DNA of 64,000 bases from Bacillus sp. B1-b2 (GTDB lineage Bacteria; Bacillota; Bacilli; Bacillales; Cytobacillaceae). Shown in pieces: positions 1 to 9,262 of this stretch. Numbering within the stretch: position 1 is the stretch's first letter; each line of letters begins with the position of its first letter. The position numbers were made by a program, and so were the translations under genes. The stretch is taken from the NCBI RefSeq assembly GCF_009183415.1, contig NZ_WEHU01000001.1, positions 186,001 through 250,000 of the forward strand, in the 5' to 3' direction. The notes beneath the pieces are model-generated. The model was not told the DNA's origin. It did no database searches and worked only from the letters and a program-made list of their open reading frames with translations.

Positions 1-2
1 AT

Positions 3-1226
3 ATTATTATTGCATACCAGGGAATTAAAGACATAGTAGCCCATACTCCATTACAGAAAAATAACAGGTTATCGGAAAAATATGATTGTAATATCTATAT
101 TAAAAGAGAAGATTTGCAACATGTCCGTTCATTTAAATTAAGAGGAGCATTTTATTCCATGAAAATGCTTGAAAAAGAAAAAATGAAAAATGGAGTAGTT
201 TGTGCCAGTGCTGGAAATCACGCACAAGGTGTTGCTTATGCATGTCGTTATTTAAATGTGCACGGAAAAATCTTTATGCCAGCAACTACACCTAAACAAA
301 AAGTAACACAGGTGAAGATGTTTGGGAAAGATCATGTGGAAGTAATCTTAATTGGTGATACGTTTGATGATTCATATGTGGAAGCGGTAGCATGTGCTGA
401 GGAGGAAGAAAGAGCATTTATCCATCCTTTTAATGATGAGCATGTTATTGCTGGGCAAGGAACAATTGCTATTGAAATTATGAATGATATAGATGTTCCT
501 ATCGACTATTGCTTTGCAAGCATTGGTGGCGGAGGGCTAATGGCTGGTTTAAGTACATATATAAAAAGTGTGTCTCCAGCGACCAAAATGATCGGAGTAG
601 AGCCAGCTGGAGCACCATCTATGAAAGAATCTATTCTAAAAAATAAAGTAGTGACTTTACAAAAAATTGATAAATTTATAGATGGAGCAGCTGTTAAAAG
701 TGTAGGGCAAAAGAACTTTGAAATTTGTAAGGAGTTAGTAGACGATATCGTCCTTGTTCCTGAAGGGAAAGTATGTACATCCATTCTTTCACTTTATAAT
801 GAGCATGCAATTGTAGCAGAACCAGCTGGAGCTTTGCCTGTAGCAGCATTGGATTTATATAAGGATAAAATAAAAGGAAAAAATGTTGTTATTGTTATTA
901 GTGGTGGAAATAATGATATTGATAGGATGCAAGATATCAAAGAAAGATCTCTTCTTTATGAAGGTTTATTGTATCACTTTATTATTAATTTTCCACAAAG
1001 AGCAGGGGCTCTTAGAGAATTTTTAGATGAAGTTCTAGGACCAGATGATGATATCACAAGGTTTGAGTATACAAAAAAGAATAATAAAGAGAACGGGCCA
1101 GCTCTTGTTGGTTTAGAATTAAAAAATCGAGAAGATTATAAGAGTTTAATTGAAAGAATGGATAAAAAGGGATTTCCTTATACAGAGCTAAATAAAGATT
1201 CTAATTTATTTCATTTATTAGTTTAG
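3..1226 (+). CDS. ilvA: Threonine dehydratase (biosynthetic), 5' end cut by window
   Basis: Catalyses deamination of threonine to 2-oxobutanoate, the first committed step of isoleucine synthesis; PLP enzyme of the cytosol. The reading frame is already open at base 3, so the true start lies outside the window; only about a dozen N-terminal residues seem to be missing compared with the roughly 420-residue Bacillus enzyme. Visible motifs are KREDLQ, the PLP-lysine motif SFKLRGA, SAGNHAQGVA, the glycine-rich GGGGL loop and SGGNND. The last 90 or so residues match the single ACT-like regulatory domain of the short Bacillus form, so isoleucine feedback is expected. A clear terminator follows. The TTG at 114 is internal (codes the Leu of REDLQ), not a start. 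Confidence 0.95.
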   Translation: MIIAYQGIKDIVAHTPLQKNNRLSEKYDCNIYIKREDLQHVRSFKLRGAFYSMKMLEKEKMKNGVVCASAGNHAQGVAYACRYLNVHGKIFMPATTPKQKVTQVKMFGKDHVEVILIGDTFDDSYVEAVACAEEEERAFIHPFNDEHVIAGQGTIAIEIMNDIDVPIDYCFASIGGGGLMAGLSTYIKSVSPATKMIGVEPAGAPSMKESILKNKVVTLQKIDKFIDGAAVKSVGQKNFEICKELVDDIVLVPEGKVCTSILSLYNEHAIVAEPAGALPVAALDLYKDKIKGKNVVIVISGGNNDIDRMQDIKERSLLYEGLLYHFIINFPQRAGALREFLDEVLGPDDDITRFEYTKKNNKENGPALVGLELKNREDYKSLIERMDKKGFPYTELNKDSNLFHLLV

Positions 1227-1245
1227 GGATAACGCATGTTTGGAG

Positions 1246-1290
1246 CGCATACACTAATGGTTGAAAACATCCTAAGTGTATGTGTTTTTT
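1246..1290 (+). terminator. Terminator after ilvA
   Basis: Ten-base-pair stem (CGCATACACT at 1246-1255 with AGTGTATGTG at 1275-1284, one wobble) followed by six T residues. It sits 20 bases after the ilvA stop. Confidence 0.85.
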
Positions 1291-1500
1291 ATTTATTTTA
1301 TTAGGGTATAGATATGGACATATAATGTTTGAAAATACACAGGTTACTAGAACAATATTTTGTTGTATAATTATAATGTTGTGCTTACAAAATATAATGA
1401 CTATATATGTTAAGTTAGTAACAATATTAGAAAAAATATTGTAAAATAAAATAAGTAAGCGCTTAAAGAGTGATGAAATGATAGAATAGGGACGTGTATT

Positions 1501-2346
1501 ATGAAAAAAATTAAAATTGTAACAGACTCTACAGTTGATCTTTCCCAAGAAATTTTAGATAAATACGAAATTGAAGTAGTTCCTTTGTCCATCTTTATAA
1601 ATGGTCAATCTTTTCAAGATGGAAAAGATATTACTCCGAAAGAATTTATTGATTTAATGAGTAATTCAGAAGAACTTCCTAAAAGTTCTCAACCACCTAC
1701 GGGTTTGTTTGTTGAAAAGTATGACGAATTAGCTAAATTAGGATACGATGTTATATCCATACATATGACAAGTGGTATGAGTGGGACAGTGGAATCTGCT
1801 AGAACTGCAAGTAATATTACGGAGGCTAATGTGGTTGTAGTCAATTCTGAATTTATTTCAAAGGCACTTTCCTTTCAAGTAATAGAAGCGGCAAAGATGG
1901 CGTTAAAAGGCCATAGTATGGATGAAATAGTTTCAAGAATTCAAGAGGTAAAAAGCCATACAAAACTTTTCGTGGTAGTGGACACTCTTGAAAACTTAAT
2001 TAAAGGTGGAAGAATTGGTAAAGGGAAAGCATTTATTGGTTCTTTGCTAAATATAAAACCAATCGCTTCATTAGAAAACGGTGTGTATACGCCAGTTGCA
2101 AAAGTTAGAAGTAGACAACAAGCAGTTAAGTATTTGGCAAATATTTTTCATGAACATACATCTGGAAAAAATATTAAAGGAGTAGGTATTACCCATGCTG
2201 ATAGCTTGGATTATGCTATGAAATTGAAAGAAGCAATCGAAAAACTAACAGGTTATCAATTTGTTGATATTGATTTTACTACTCCTGTAATATCCACACA
2301 TACTGGCAAAGGTGCAATTGGTTTTAGTTATTACTTTGAAGATTAA
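1501..2346 (+). CDS. DegV family fatty-acid-binding protein
   Basis: 281 residues, the usual DegV/FakB size. The N-terminus KIVTDSTVDLS, the SSQPP segment near residue 61, the IHMTSGMSGT segment near 85 and the GGRIGKGKA segment around residue 169 are typical of the family, whose members bind a single fatty acid in a buried pocket; FakB proteins present it to the kinase FakA for phospholipid synthesis. Which paralogue this is cannot be decided here, and no fakA is next to it. ATG start. A GTAAGCGCTTA palindrome 45 bases upstream resembles half of a catabolite-response site but is not a full match. Transcription ends at the hairpin at 2358. Confidence 0.88.
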   Translation: MKKIKIVTDSTVDLSQEILDKYEIEVVPLSIFINGQSFQDGKDITPKEFIDLMSNSEELPKSSQPPTGLFVEKYDELAKLGYDVISIHMTSGMSGTVESARTASNITEANVVVVNSEFISKALSFQVIEAAKMALKGHSMDEIVSRIQEVKSHTKLFVVVDTLENLIKGGRIGKGKAFIGSLLNIKPIASLENGVYTPVAKVRSRQQAVKYLANIFHEHTSGKNIKGVGITHADSLDYAMKLKEAIEKLTGYQFVDIDFTTPVISTHTGKGAIGFSYYFED

Positions 2347-2357
2347 AAAATAGACCT

Positions 2358-2412
2358 AAAAAATCCTCATGCACTCATCATCCATATGGATGAGTACAAT
2401 AGGATTTTTTTT
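2358..2412 (+). terminator. Terminator after degV-like gene
   Basis: Outer arms AAAAAATCCT/AGGATTTTTT plus an inner ACTCATC...GATGAGT hairpin, followed by a long T run. Confidence 0.8.
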
Positions 2413-2541
2413 TACTTCTATTAAAAAAGAAGAGTTTTGTTAAAAAAAATGTAATATTTAGAGGGAAAACTTAAAAGAATGTCGAATCCATACTCCTATC
2501 TCTATCATTTAGAAGTTTAGAAGAAGGAATTGGTTGCTAAT

Positions 2542-4140
2542 ATGCATAAAATAACAAATATTCCCTTTTTAAATAAGAAACAGATGCTTTTATTTCTTTT
2601 GCCATGTTTGCTTTTCTTTATCATGATGTCTTGCATTGTGTATCGGTATTTTAAAGATGAGCTTCATCATATGCAGGCAGATATGGAGGATCTTATTATT
2701 CAGCTGAGCTCTAACATATCGTCAACTAATGTAGAAGACATAAAGGAAGCTGAAGTAATCCCTATTTTCTCTAACATCATTTATGGCATGTTAGATAGTA
2801 AAGAACAAGTGAACCTCGTGTTCTGGAGACAACCTAACAAGGAAATAGAGTTTGTGTTACAAGCTAATCCAAGTAATCAAATAGAAAGAATAGTATTAGA
2901 AGACGTAGATGCAAATCTCATGATTTTCTTTGAAAAAATGAAGAATTTGAATGAAACACAGCATAGTAACATATATAAAAGAAATGGAGATTATCTCATA
3001 TACTCCATTACTCCTCTTAAAGATTCTCAAGGAGATACAATTGGAGTAATTGGAATGGTAACGTCTATAAACGAACTACTGTTTAGAACTTTGAAAACAG
3101 TGCTTACAATCCTGATAGCACTGGTTATTTGTAGTTTTTTCTTTTATGTTCTTTTAAAAAAATGGTTACATAGAACGACTATGCCTTTTAATGAAATATT
3201 TATAAATGCACAGGAATTATCTTCATCAGAAGTGGATCAAAAGGTAGAAGAAGATGAGTTCCCCAATCCCAATCCTAATCAAATGTTTGTATCAATAAAT
3301 GAATTATTTGAGCATGTATCAACTTTATTTAATCGATTTTCGAACAGTACCAAAGAATTAGGAACGGTGGAAAAAGATTATTATCTTACGACCATGAATG
3401 ATGCTCTTTTACAATTAGATCTTATGATGGAATTCAGTAAGAGGACCCAAGAACTTCAAAGAGCGGAAAAGATGAATGCTGTGGGTCAGCTAGCAGCATC
3501 GGTAGCTCATGAAATTAGAAACCCTATGACTGTAGTGAAAGGATTTCTACAAATCTTCTATGCAAAAGAACATCTCAGTAAAGAAGAGAGACTATATATT
3601 CATTTAATGATTGAAGAAATGGATCGTGCTGAAACAATTATAAATGACTATCTATCATTAGCTAAACCTAATGAGGAAATTAGTGATAAAGTAGATGGTT
3701 TAGAGTTAGCAAATAAGGTTATTGATTTAATGCAAGTTTATGCAAGGATGGGAAAAGGGATTATCTTTGAGAAAGAATTGCAGCAGGTATACATAAGGGC
3801 AAGCATTAGCGAATTAAAGCAAGTATTAATAAATCTAGTTAAAAATGCAATTGAGGCAATGGAAAACGGTGGAACACTTAGCGTCTCACTTAGTGTTTCA
3901 GGAAATTATGCTCTATACCAGGTTAGAGACACAGGTGTAGGTATGTCTACTGAGGAGCTAGCAAGATTAGGGACTGCCTTTTATTCTTTAAAGGAAAAGG
4001 GAACCGGTATGGGATTATTAGTTTGTTACCAGATGGTAGAGAAAATGAAGGGGAAAATGGAAGTGGAAAGTGAAAAGGGAAAAGGAACTACTTTTAAAGT
4101 GTATGTTCCATTATTTATGGATGAAAAATTTACTCCATGA
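2542..4140 (+). CDS. Membrane sensor histidine kinase, orphan
   Basis: 532 residues if the ATG at 2542 is used; a TTG at 2530 lies in frame but is only a base away from the AAGGA ribosome site. Two membrane helices (about residues 13-35 and 185-205) flank an extracytoplasmic sensor region of about 150 residues. The cytosolic part has the HisKA box ASVAHEIRNP with the phospho-acceptor His, then the ATP-binding N box NLVKNAIEAM, the G1 box DTGVGM and the G2 box GTGMGL. The kinase core resembles the NtrB/sporulation kinase (KinB-KinE) group. No response regulator gene is adjacent, which fits an orphan phosphorelay kinase, but that role is inference. Confidence 0.9.
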   Translation: MHKITNIPFLNKKQMLLFLLPCLLFFIMMSCIVYRYFKDELHHMQADMEDLIIQLSSNISSTNVEDIKEAEVIPIFSNIIYGMLDSKEQVNLVFWRQPNKEIEFVLQANPSNQIERIVLEDVDANLMIFFEKMKNLNETQHSNIYKRNGDYLIYSITPLKDSQGDTIGVIGMVTSINELLFRTLKTVLTILIALVICSFFFYVLLKKWLHRTTMPFNEIFINAQELSSSEVDQKVEEDEFPNPNPNQMFVSINELFEHVSTLFNRFSNSTKELGTVEKDYYLTTMNDALLQLDLMMEFSKRTQELQRAEKMNAVGQLAASVAHEIRNPMTVVKGFLQIFYAKEHLSKEERLYIHLMIEEMDRAETIINDYLSLAKPNEEISDKVDGLELANKVIDLMQVYARMGKGIIFEKELQQVYIRASISELKQVLINLVKNAIEAMENGGTLSVSLSVSGNYALYQVRDTGVGMSTEELARLGTAFYSLKEKGTGMGLLVCYQMVEKMKGKMEVESEKGKGTTFKVYVPLFMDEKFTP

Positions 4141-4276
4141 AAATAGTAACTGGAAAAATATTTCACTATTTTCTTCTGTATTAGAAGATATAATGAATAG
4201 TAGTAAGGAGAAAGTCAGAAAATAACTTCAAAAATACTTCATATGTTATACTATAAAAATAAAGGTAGGTGTAAGA

Positions 4277-5095
4277 ATGAAGAAACCATTTACCTTTCTT
4301 GTTTTATTTCTTTCTTTGATTTTACTTGTTTCTTGTTCTCATACAACTTTTTTATATAATGAAGAAAAAGACACGGAGATTACTAGTAAAAAAAGTATAC
4401 CAGAAACTTTTATTCCGCAAGATGTATCCATTGTTTCTGTAGGTGATTCCCTTACTCAGGGTGTGGGAGACAGTACAGGAAGAGGTGGATATGTTCCTTA
4501 TTTAAAAGACTTATTGGAGAATACTAGCGAAATTAGTAACGCAGTTTTTTATAATTATGGAGTGAGAGGCAACAGATCGGATCAATTATTAAAGAAAATT
4601 AAAACGGAGGAAGTACTAAATTCGTTTACTACTGCTAATAGTATTATCATAACAATTGGCGGTAATGATATTATGAAGGTTGTTAGAAATAATATCTCTA
4701 ACTTGCAAATGGATTCATTTAACAAGCAATTAGAAGAATATAAAGCAAATTTAATGGAAGTCTTACAAATTATTAGAGAGAAAAATGCGGAAGCTTCTAT
4801 TATATTAGTAGGAGTGTATAATCCTTTTCTGAAGGTATTTTCAGATATTCGAGAAATGAATGAAATTGTGGATAATTGGAATCAAACAAGTAAAGATGTA
4901 CTTTCTCAATATCAAAACACATATTTTGTTAGCATATCTGATATTTTTGAAAATCCCACACAAGAATTACTTTATACTGATTATTTCCACCCAAACGATC
5001 AAGGCTATGAACTTATTGCTAATGAGTTATTCGAGACAATGGATAGCGGAGTCATTGAAACGATGGTAAAGGAAAAAAACGCAAAGCAAGAATAG
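4277..5095 (+). CDS. ypmR: SGNH/GDSL-type lipoprotein hydrolase (YpmR-like)
   Basis: 272 residues. The N-terminus is a lipoprotein signal ending in the lipobox LVSC, so the mature protein is expected to be anchored to the outer face of the membrane. SGNH hydrolase blocks are present: block I SVGDSLTQG (Ser), the GGND block III (Asn) and block V DYFHPNDQGY (Asp/His triad). Members are esterases or lipases with often unknown substrate. It lies 12 bases upstream of ypmS, as in Bacillus subtilis where ypmR and ypmS are neighbours close to ilvA and the msr genes, which supports the names. Confidence 0.88.
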   Translation: MKKPFTFLVLFLSLILLVSCSHTTFLYNEEKDTEITSKKSIPETFIPQDVSIVSVGDSLTQGVGDSTGRGGYVPYLKDLLENTSEISNAVFYNYGVRGNRSDQLLKKIKTEEVLNSFTTANSIIITIGGNDIMKVVRNNISNLQMDSFNKQLEEYKANLMEVLQIIREKNAEASIILVGVYNPFLKVFSDIREMNEIVDNWNQTSKDVLSQYQNTYFVSISDIFENPTQELLYTDYFHPNDQGYELIANELFETMDSGVIETMVKEKNAKQE

Positions 5096-5107
5096 AGGAG
5101 ATAAAGA

Positions 5108-5686
5108 GTGTTTAAAAATAAATGGAAATGGGCTTTTTTTCTTTTAGTAGGATTTTTAGTTGCTTTCGTTCTCGTTATGGTTTTTTTGATTTTTCAACCA
5201 GTAGAACAAACGAGTAGTAAAGTGAGTGAAAATAGAAAAGAAGTTCCATTTAAAGTAACAACAAAAAAAGATGATTTAACAGAATTGATTAATTATTATT
5301 TAGAAAAAGAAGGGCTAACTGGTCCAGTACATTATGAAGTAAACTTAACGAATGAAGTAGAATTATATGGGACATTGCCGATATTTAACACCAATATCCA
5401 AATGAAGCTAACTTTTGAACCAACAGCCCTTGATAATGGGGATCTTTTATTAAAACAGAAAGAAATTAGTATAGGACAACTACCACTTCCAGTTTCATAT
5501 ATCATGAGTTTCATTGAGAACCAGTATAAAATGCCTGGATGGGTAGATATTCAGCCAGATGAAGAACAAATTTACGTACATTTAACAGAATTAAAGGTGA
5601 ATAATGGTTTGAAAGTGGAAGTGACAGACTTTGATTTAGTGAATGACCATATCCAATTTGATTTACTACTTCCGACAGAACAATGA
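5108..5686 (+). CDS. ypmS: YpmS-like membrane-anchored protein (DUF2140)
   Basis: 192 residues starting with GTG, preceded by GAGGAG at the right distance. One N-terminal membrane helix (residues 9-30) is followed by an extracytoplasmic domain rich in beta-prone segments. Similar in size and layout to B. subtilis YpmS, whose function is unknown. It is co-transcribed with the SGNH lipoprotein directly upstream (12-base gap) and ends at a strong terminator, so the two probably work on the same envelope substrate; this is inference. Confidence 0.82.
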   Translation: MFKNKWKWAFFLLVGFLVAFVLVMVFLIFQPVEQTSSKVSENRKEVPFKVTTKKDDLTELINYYLEKEGLTGPVHYEVNLTNEVELYGTLPIFNTNIQMKLTFEPTALDNGDLLLKQKEISIGQLPLPVSYIMSFIENQYKMPGWVDIQPDEEQIYVHLTELKVNNGLKVEVTDFDLVNDHIQFDLLLPTEQ

Positions 5687-5701
5687 TATAATTGTAGCCT
5701 T

Positions 5702-5737
5702 AGCATAAATCTATTGTTTATAGATTTATGCTTTTTT
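5702..5737 (+). terminator. Terminator after ypmRS
   Basis: Perfect 13-base-pair stem AGCATAAATCTAT/ATAGATTTATGCT with a TGTTT loop, then TTTTT. It also lies at the end of the convergent minus-strand gene and may serve both. Confidence 0.9.
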
Positions 5738-6500
5738 AATGTATGGAAAAAATAACAAGCTCTATAGATGTAGAATCTTTGTCTGAATCTAAAATATAGG
5801 CAGAATATCCTTTATTAGCTTCAAGCGTTAAGGGAGAAAGCTCTGCAATGATTTCTTTTGTTTCTGTATTTCTTATTTCTAACATAACTGTCATTGGATA
5901 TAAACCAAGAAAGTTTGAGGCTGTTTTACATGATAATTTAGGGAATACAATATCGCCTTTTTTTACAGCAACATCAATAACAGACTGACTAGAAGCAAGA
6001 TGCACAAATCTTAACTTTGTTTCATTTGCTGGAATAGTTGTATCTTCCACAAAAGATAATATTTTAAGCGAATTACTTTGTTTACTAAAAGAAATCGTTT
6101 GATACCTATTTGCTTCTACTTTAACTTTTTGGCTGCATAAGGAATCAACCATTTTACCAGCTTCATAAATATCCACTTGGTACATTCCTGCAATAAGAGT
6201 AAAATCATTGCTCATAGATTTATAAGTAATATCTTTAAATATGCGCATTCCATTGATATAAATATCTACTTTTGGAGTGGAGCTTGAGCCGTGTAAAACT
6301 CTTATTTTCCCATATTCTGTTTGTCTTTGTATATCTGTTTCCGAGAATAGCCTGGTATCTTTTTTAAAAGCATGTTGAAGACTTTGTATATGCTTATGAT
6401 AATAATAAACATGTAGTTCAGGATTTATATATTTATAATAGTCGCTTAGCATATTATACATTCCAGCTTCTTGTACAGAGTTAGAATCGTTTGAAACCAT
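5736..6500 (-). CDS. DUF4397 domain protein
   Basis: 254 residues from the ATG at 6500, which has AGGAG eight bases upstream; a GTG nine bases earlier overlaps that ribosome site and is unlikely. From about residue 65 there are two DUF4397 repeats, recognised by KIRVLHGSSSTPKVDIYING-like and LRFVHLASSQSVIDVAV segments. Such domains are beta-rich and common in secreted or envelope proteins. There is no obvious signal peptide here: the first 60 residues are polar and helical (MLSDYYKYINPELHVYYYH). Function unknown; single-gene unit, convergent with ypmRS. Confidence 0.75.
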   Translation of the reverse strand: MVSNDSNSVQEAGMYNMLSDYYKYINPELHVYYYHKHIQSLQHAFKKDTRLFSETDIQRQTEYGKIRVLHGSSSTPKVDIYINGMRIFKDITYKSMSNDFTLIAGMYQVDIYEAGKMVDSLCSQKVKVEANRYQTISFSKQSNSLKILSFVEDTTIPANETKLRFVHLASSQSVIDVAVKKGDIVFPKLSCKTASNFLGLYPMTVMLEIRNTETKEIIAELSPLTLEANKGYSAYILDSDKDSTSIELVIFSIH

Positions 6501-6645
6501 GGTGATCACTCCTATTTATCGTTCATGCACCTATTCTATGTGTAAAAGGAATAAAAGTGCCTATACAAAAATGGTTTATGATACTTTACAAATATTGTGA
6601 AAATTAGTTATAATAAAGTAACTATTAAAAAGGGGCTGATGTTTT

Positions 6646-6714
6646 ATGAGCAGATTATCGAACGAATTATTAGGTGGAAAAGTTTATAGCATACAGTCCA
6701 TTACCATTCATTAA
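6646..6714 (+). CDS. Possible leader peptide, 22 residues
   Basis: ATG 25 bases downstream of the predicted transcription start, with AAAAAGGGGCTGATG upstream as a reasonable ribosome site. Encodes MSRLSNELLGGKVYSIQSIT plus IH. No similarity recognised. Its place between a good promoter and an intrinsic terminator that precedes rsgA suggests a regulatory peptide rather than a functional protein; alternatively it is chance. Confidence 0.4.
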   Translation: MSRLSNELLGGKVYSIQSITIH

Positions 6715-6860
6715 ACCTTTTTAAAACAAACTTTAATCTTTAGTCCTATTTATATTCGAATAAGATATTTCTCCATACGATGGAGTTTTCTAGTATAAAT
6801 AGTTTTTTGGCTAACTTTTCATTTAAAGTCATACTTGTTTTAAATTCCATTTTGAACGTG

Positions 6861-6894
6861 TAAACCATGGGCTGTATGTGCTTATGGTTTTTTA
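6861..6894 (+). terminator. Terminator within rsgA leader
   Basis: AAACCATGGGC pairs with GCTTATGGTTT (wobbles in the middle), loop TGTATGT, followed by TTTATT. It lies between the promoter at 6585 and the rsgA start, so it must be read through or bypassed for rsgA expression from that promoter. Confidence 0.6.
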
Positions 6895-6922
6895 TTATGC
6901 GGAAAATTCGGAGGCTGAAAAA

Positions 6923-7975
6923 ATGGATTTAATAACAATGGGATATAATGATACAGTGAAAGAAGCTTTTACTAATTTGGCAAAAAAGGATGAAATAGTA
7001 GGAAGAGTAACACTAGAACATAAGAGAATGTATCGAGTATGGTCTGAAGCGGGTGAATTGCTTTGTGAAGTATCAGGTAAGTTATCTTTTCAAGCTATGT
7101 CGAGAGAGGATTACCCAGCGGTTGGTGACTGGGTCATTCTTTTGCCAAGAGCTAATGAGGGAAAGGGAACTATTACAGGGATTTTACCTCGTATTAGTAA
7201 ATTCTCACGAAAAGTAGCTGGAGATAATACGGAAGAACAAATTGTAGCGGCTAATGTAGATACTATTTTTTTGGTAAATTCGTTGAATGAAGATTTAAAT
7301 GTAAGAAGATTGGAGAGGTATTTAACACTTACTTGGGAAGGTGGAGCAAATCCAGTAATTATTTTAACGAAAGCAGACTTAGTAGATAATCTAGAAGAAA
7401 AAAAAGCGATGGTTGAAGGAATTGCATTTGGTGTACCTGTTATTATGGTAAGTGTTGTAGAACAGGTAGGAATAGAAAGATTACAAGAATATTTACTACC
7501 AGGTAAAACAGTGGCTTTACTTGGTTCATCGGGTGTAGGAAAATCTACTTTAACCAATTTCCTACTTGGTTATGAGAAACAAGAGGTACAACATATTAGA
7601 GAATCCGATGCGAAAGGTCGACATACAACAACTCATAGAGAAATGGTATTACTACCAAATCAGGCTATATTAATTGATACACCAGGTATGCGAGAATTAC
7701 AATTATGGAACAGTGAATCTGGGTTATCTACTAGTTTTTCTGACATAGAAAAACTTGGTCTTACCTGTAGATTTAGAGATTGTACGCATAAAGCTGAAGC
7801 AGGCTGTGCTGTAAAAAGAGCCATAGAGTTAGGTGAAATGGAAGAGGAGCGCTTAATAAGCTATAACAAGCTCTTAAGAGAGTTAGCCTATTTAGAAAGA
7901 AAACAAAGTAAAAGAGCACAGGCAGAAGAAAAGAAAAAGTGGAAGATGGTTAATCAACAAAGAAAAGGGAAATAA
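6923..7975 (+). CDS. rsgA: Ribosome small-subunit-dependent GTPase A paralogue
   Basis: 350 residues from the ATG at 6923, which has CGGAGG eight bases upstream; an in-frame ATG at 6878 lies inside the leader hairpin. Circularly permuted GTPase order: OB-fold at the N-terminus, then the G4-like LTKADL (about 155), the P-loop GSSGVGKST (about 200), G3 DTPGM (about 250), then the zinc-binding C...CTHKAEAGC segment near 290. RsgA matures the 30S subunit and releases RbfA or responds to (p)ppGpp. The standard Bacillus rsgA (yloQ) sits beside prkC/prpC and is about 300 residues; this longer, solitary copy is probably a second paralogue. Confidence 0.9.
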   Translation: MDLITMGYNDTVKEAFTNLAKKDEIVGRVTLEHKRMYRVWSEAGELLCEVSGKLSFQAMSREDYPAVGDWVILLPRANEGKGTITGILPRISKFSRKVAGDNTEEQIVAANVDTIFLVNSLNEDLNVRRLERYLTLTWEGGANPVIILTKADLVDNLEEKKAMVEGIAFGVPVIMVSVVEQVGIERLQEYLLPGKTVALLGSSGVGKSTLTNFLLGYEKQEVQHIRESDAKGRHTTTHREMVLLPNQAILIDTPGMRELQLWNSESGLSTSFSDIEKLGLTCRFRDCTHKAEAGCAVKRAIELGEMEEERLISYNKLLRELAYLERKQSKRAQAEEKKKWKMVNQQRKGK

Positions 7976-8112
7976 TAATTCGGTTCTTATAGAATGCATC
8001 TAACGAGACAAATAATAAATGGAAATGTATGATAAGTAAAACACTTGTTTTTAATAGGTGTTACTTAAAAAAATTTAGGGAATAGAAAGAGTAAAAAGGG
8101 TGGTGTTTTGAA

Positions 8113-8646
8113 TTGAATAGAGTCGAAGAATTAGCTACTTTTGCTGGTGGATGCTTTTGGTGTATGGTAAAGCCCTTTGATAAAGAGCCAGGCATTATAA
8201 AAGTAACATCTGGCTATACTGGTGGACATACAGAAAACCCAACTTATAAAGAGGTATGTTCTGAAACAACTGGACATTTTGAAGCTGTACAAATTATGTT
8301 TAATCCAGATGTTTTTTCATACGAAAAGCTATTAGAATTATTTTGGCAACAAATTGATCCAACTGATCCTGGTGGGCAGTTTTATGATAGAGGGCAGTCT
8401 TATCAAACAGCCATCTTCTATCATAATGATAAGCAAAAGGAATTAGCAGAGAAATCCAAGCAGGAATTACAGAATAGTGGTAGATTTTCAAAACCGATTG
8501 CAACGAAGATAATTTCCGCTAGCACTTTCTATCCTGCAGAGGAGTATCATCAAGACTATTATAAGAAAAATCCAGATCATTATAATCGCTATCAAATAGG
8601 TTCTGGAAGAGCATCCTTTATACAAGAAAATTGGAGGGGTAGATGA
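8113..8646 (+). CDS. msrA: Peptide methionine-(S)-S-oxide reductase
   Basis: 177 residues, normal for MsrA. TTG start with AAGGGTGGTG upstream. The catalytic cysteine lies in FAGGCFWC near the N-terminus; [12 protein letters not shown], the GHFEAVQI segment and AEEYHQDYY are the other family blocks. Repairs the S epimer of oxidised methionine in the cytosol with thioredoxin as reductant. Its stop overlaps the start of msrB by four bases (ATGA), so the two are translationally coupled. The pair lies near ypmR/ypmS as in B. subtilis. Confidence 0.95.
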   Translation: MNRVEELATFAGGCFWCMVKPFDKEPGIIKVTSGYTGGHTENPTYKEVCSETTGHFEAVQIMFNPDVFSYEKLLELFWQQIDPTDPGGQFYDRGQSYQTAIFYHNDKQKELAEKSKQELQNSGRFSKPIATKIISASTFYPAEEYHQDYYKKNPDHYNRYQIGSGRASFIQENWRGR

Positions 8647-9071
8647 TGGATAAAAATGGATTGAAGGAAAAACTAACACCAATTCAATACGAAGTTACAC
8701 AAAATAATGGAACAGAGCCTCCATTCCGAAATGAATACTGGGATGAATTTTCACAAGGAATTTATGTTGATGTAGTATCAGGAAAAGCATTATTTAGTTC
8801 AAAGGATAAATATGATGCTGGTTGTGGATGGCCGAGTTTTACAAAACCAATCGATGAGGAAGAGTTAGTAGAAAAGCGAGATACTACTCATGGAATGATA
8901 CGCACAGAAGTTAGAAGTAAAGATGCAGATTCTCATCTAGGACACGTTTTTGACGATGGCCCACATCCAACTGGCTTACGATACTGCATGAACTCTGCGG
9001 CAATGAAGTTTATTCCAAAAGAAGAATTAGAAAAAGAAGGGTACGGAAAGTATTTAGCATTATTTCAATAA
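8643..9071 (+). CDS. msrB: Peptide methionine-(R)-S-oxide reductase
   Basis: 142 residues. Family blocks are [17 protein letters not shown], the [11 protein letters not shown] segment and the catalytic RYCMNSAA near residue 119. The two CxxC pairs that hold zinc in many MsrB proteins are absent, as in the zinc-free class. Acts on the R epimer of methionine sulfoxide and complements MsrA. Overlaps msrA by four bases; a second ATG three bases later is also possible as start. Confidence 0.95.
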   Translation: MMDKNGLKEKLTPIQYEVTQNNGTEPPFRNEYWDEFSQGIYVDVVSGKALFSSKDKYDAGCGWPSFTKPIDEEELVEKRDTTHGMIRTEVRSKDADSHLGHVFDDGPHPTGLRYCMNSAAMKFIPKEELEKEGYGKYLALFQ

Positions 9072-9076
9072 ATGAA

Positions 9077-9160
9077 GAGGCTGTGACATAAGTAATTCAG
9101 CTAAAGAAAAACCCGGATTAGAAGGTGTGACACACTCACACTAATAATTCGGGTTTTTTA
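9077..9160 (+). repeat. Two-hairpin intergenic element with terminator, copy 1
   Basis: Begins GAGGCTGTGACATAAG, with a first small hairpin (GCTG...CAGC), then a second hairpin AAACCCG...CGGGTTTTTT (9108-9157) enclosing GTGTG/CACAC, with a T run. The second hairpin terminates msrAB. A similar layout (GAGGCTG..., then ATCCGAA...TTCGGAT) occurs at 21250, so this looks like a dispersed intergenic repeat used as terminator. Confidence 0.65.
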
Positions 9161-9262
9161 TTTGTTTAAATACTTTATTTTGCTTTCTTGTAAAGAGAAA
9201 AAATGGAAAGACCTAATTCTTCAGCTTAATTGAATGAAGACAATAAGTTATACCCATTTGCA

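Larger units (their letters stand above)
6585..6922 (+). promoter_or_regulatory. Promoter and long attenuator-like leader of rsgA paralogue
   Basis: TTTACA at 6585-6590 and TATAAT at 6609-6614 with an 18-base spacer give a good housekeeping promoter, so the transcript should begin near 6621. The leader of about 300 bases holds, in order, a 22-codon upstream reading frame (6646-6714), a small CTCCAT-ACG-ATGGAG hairpin (6771-6785) and a T-tailed hairpin (6861-6894) 30 bases before the rsgA start. This order is that of ribosome-mediated attenuators found before antibiotic-resistance and ribosome-associated genes. No matching antiterminator arm was obvious by eye. Confidence 0.5.

Noticed and set aside
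1456-1466. cre site upstream of the degV-like gene
   Set aside because: GTAAGCGCTTA is palindromic but misses the flanking TG/CA bases and central pattern of the cre consensus.
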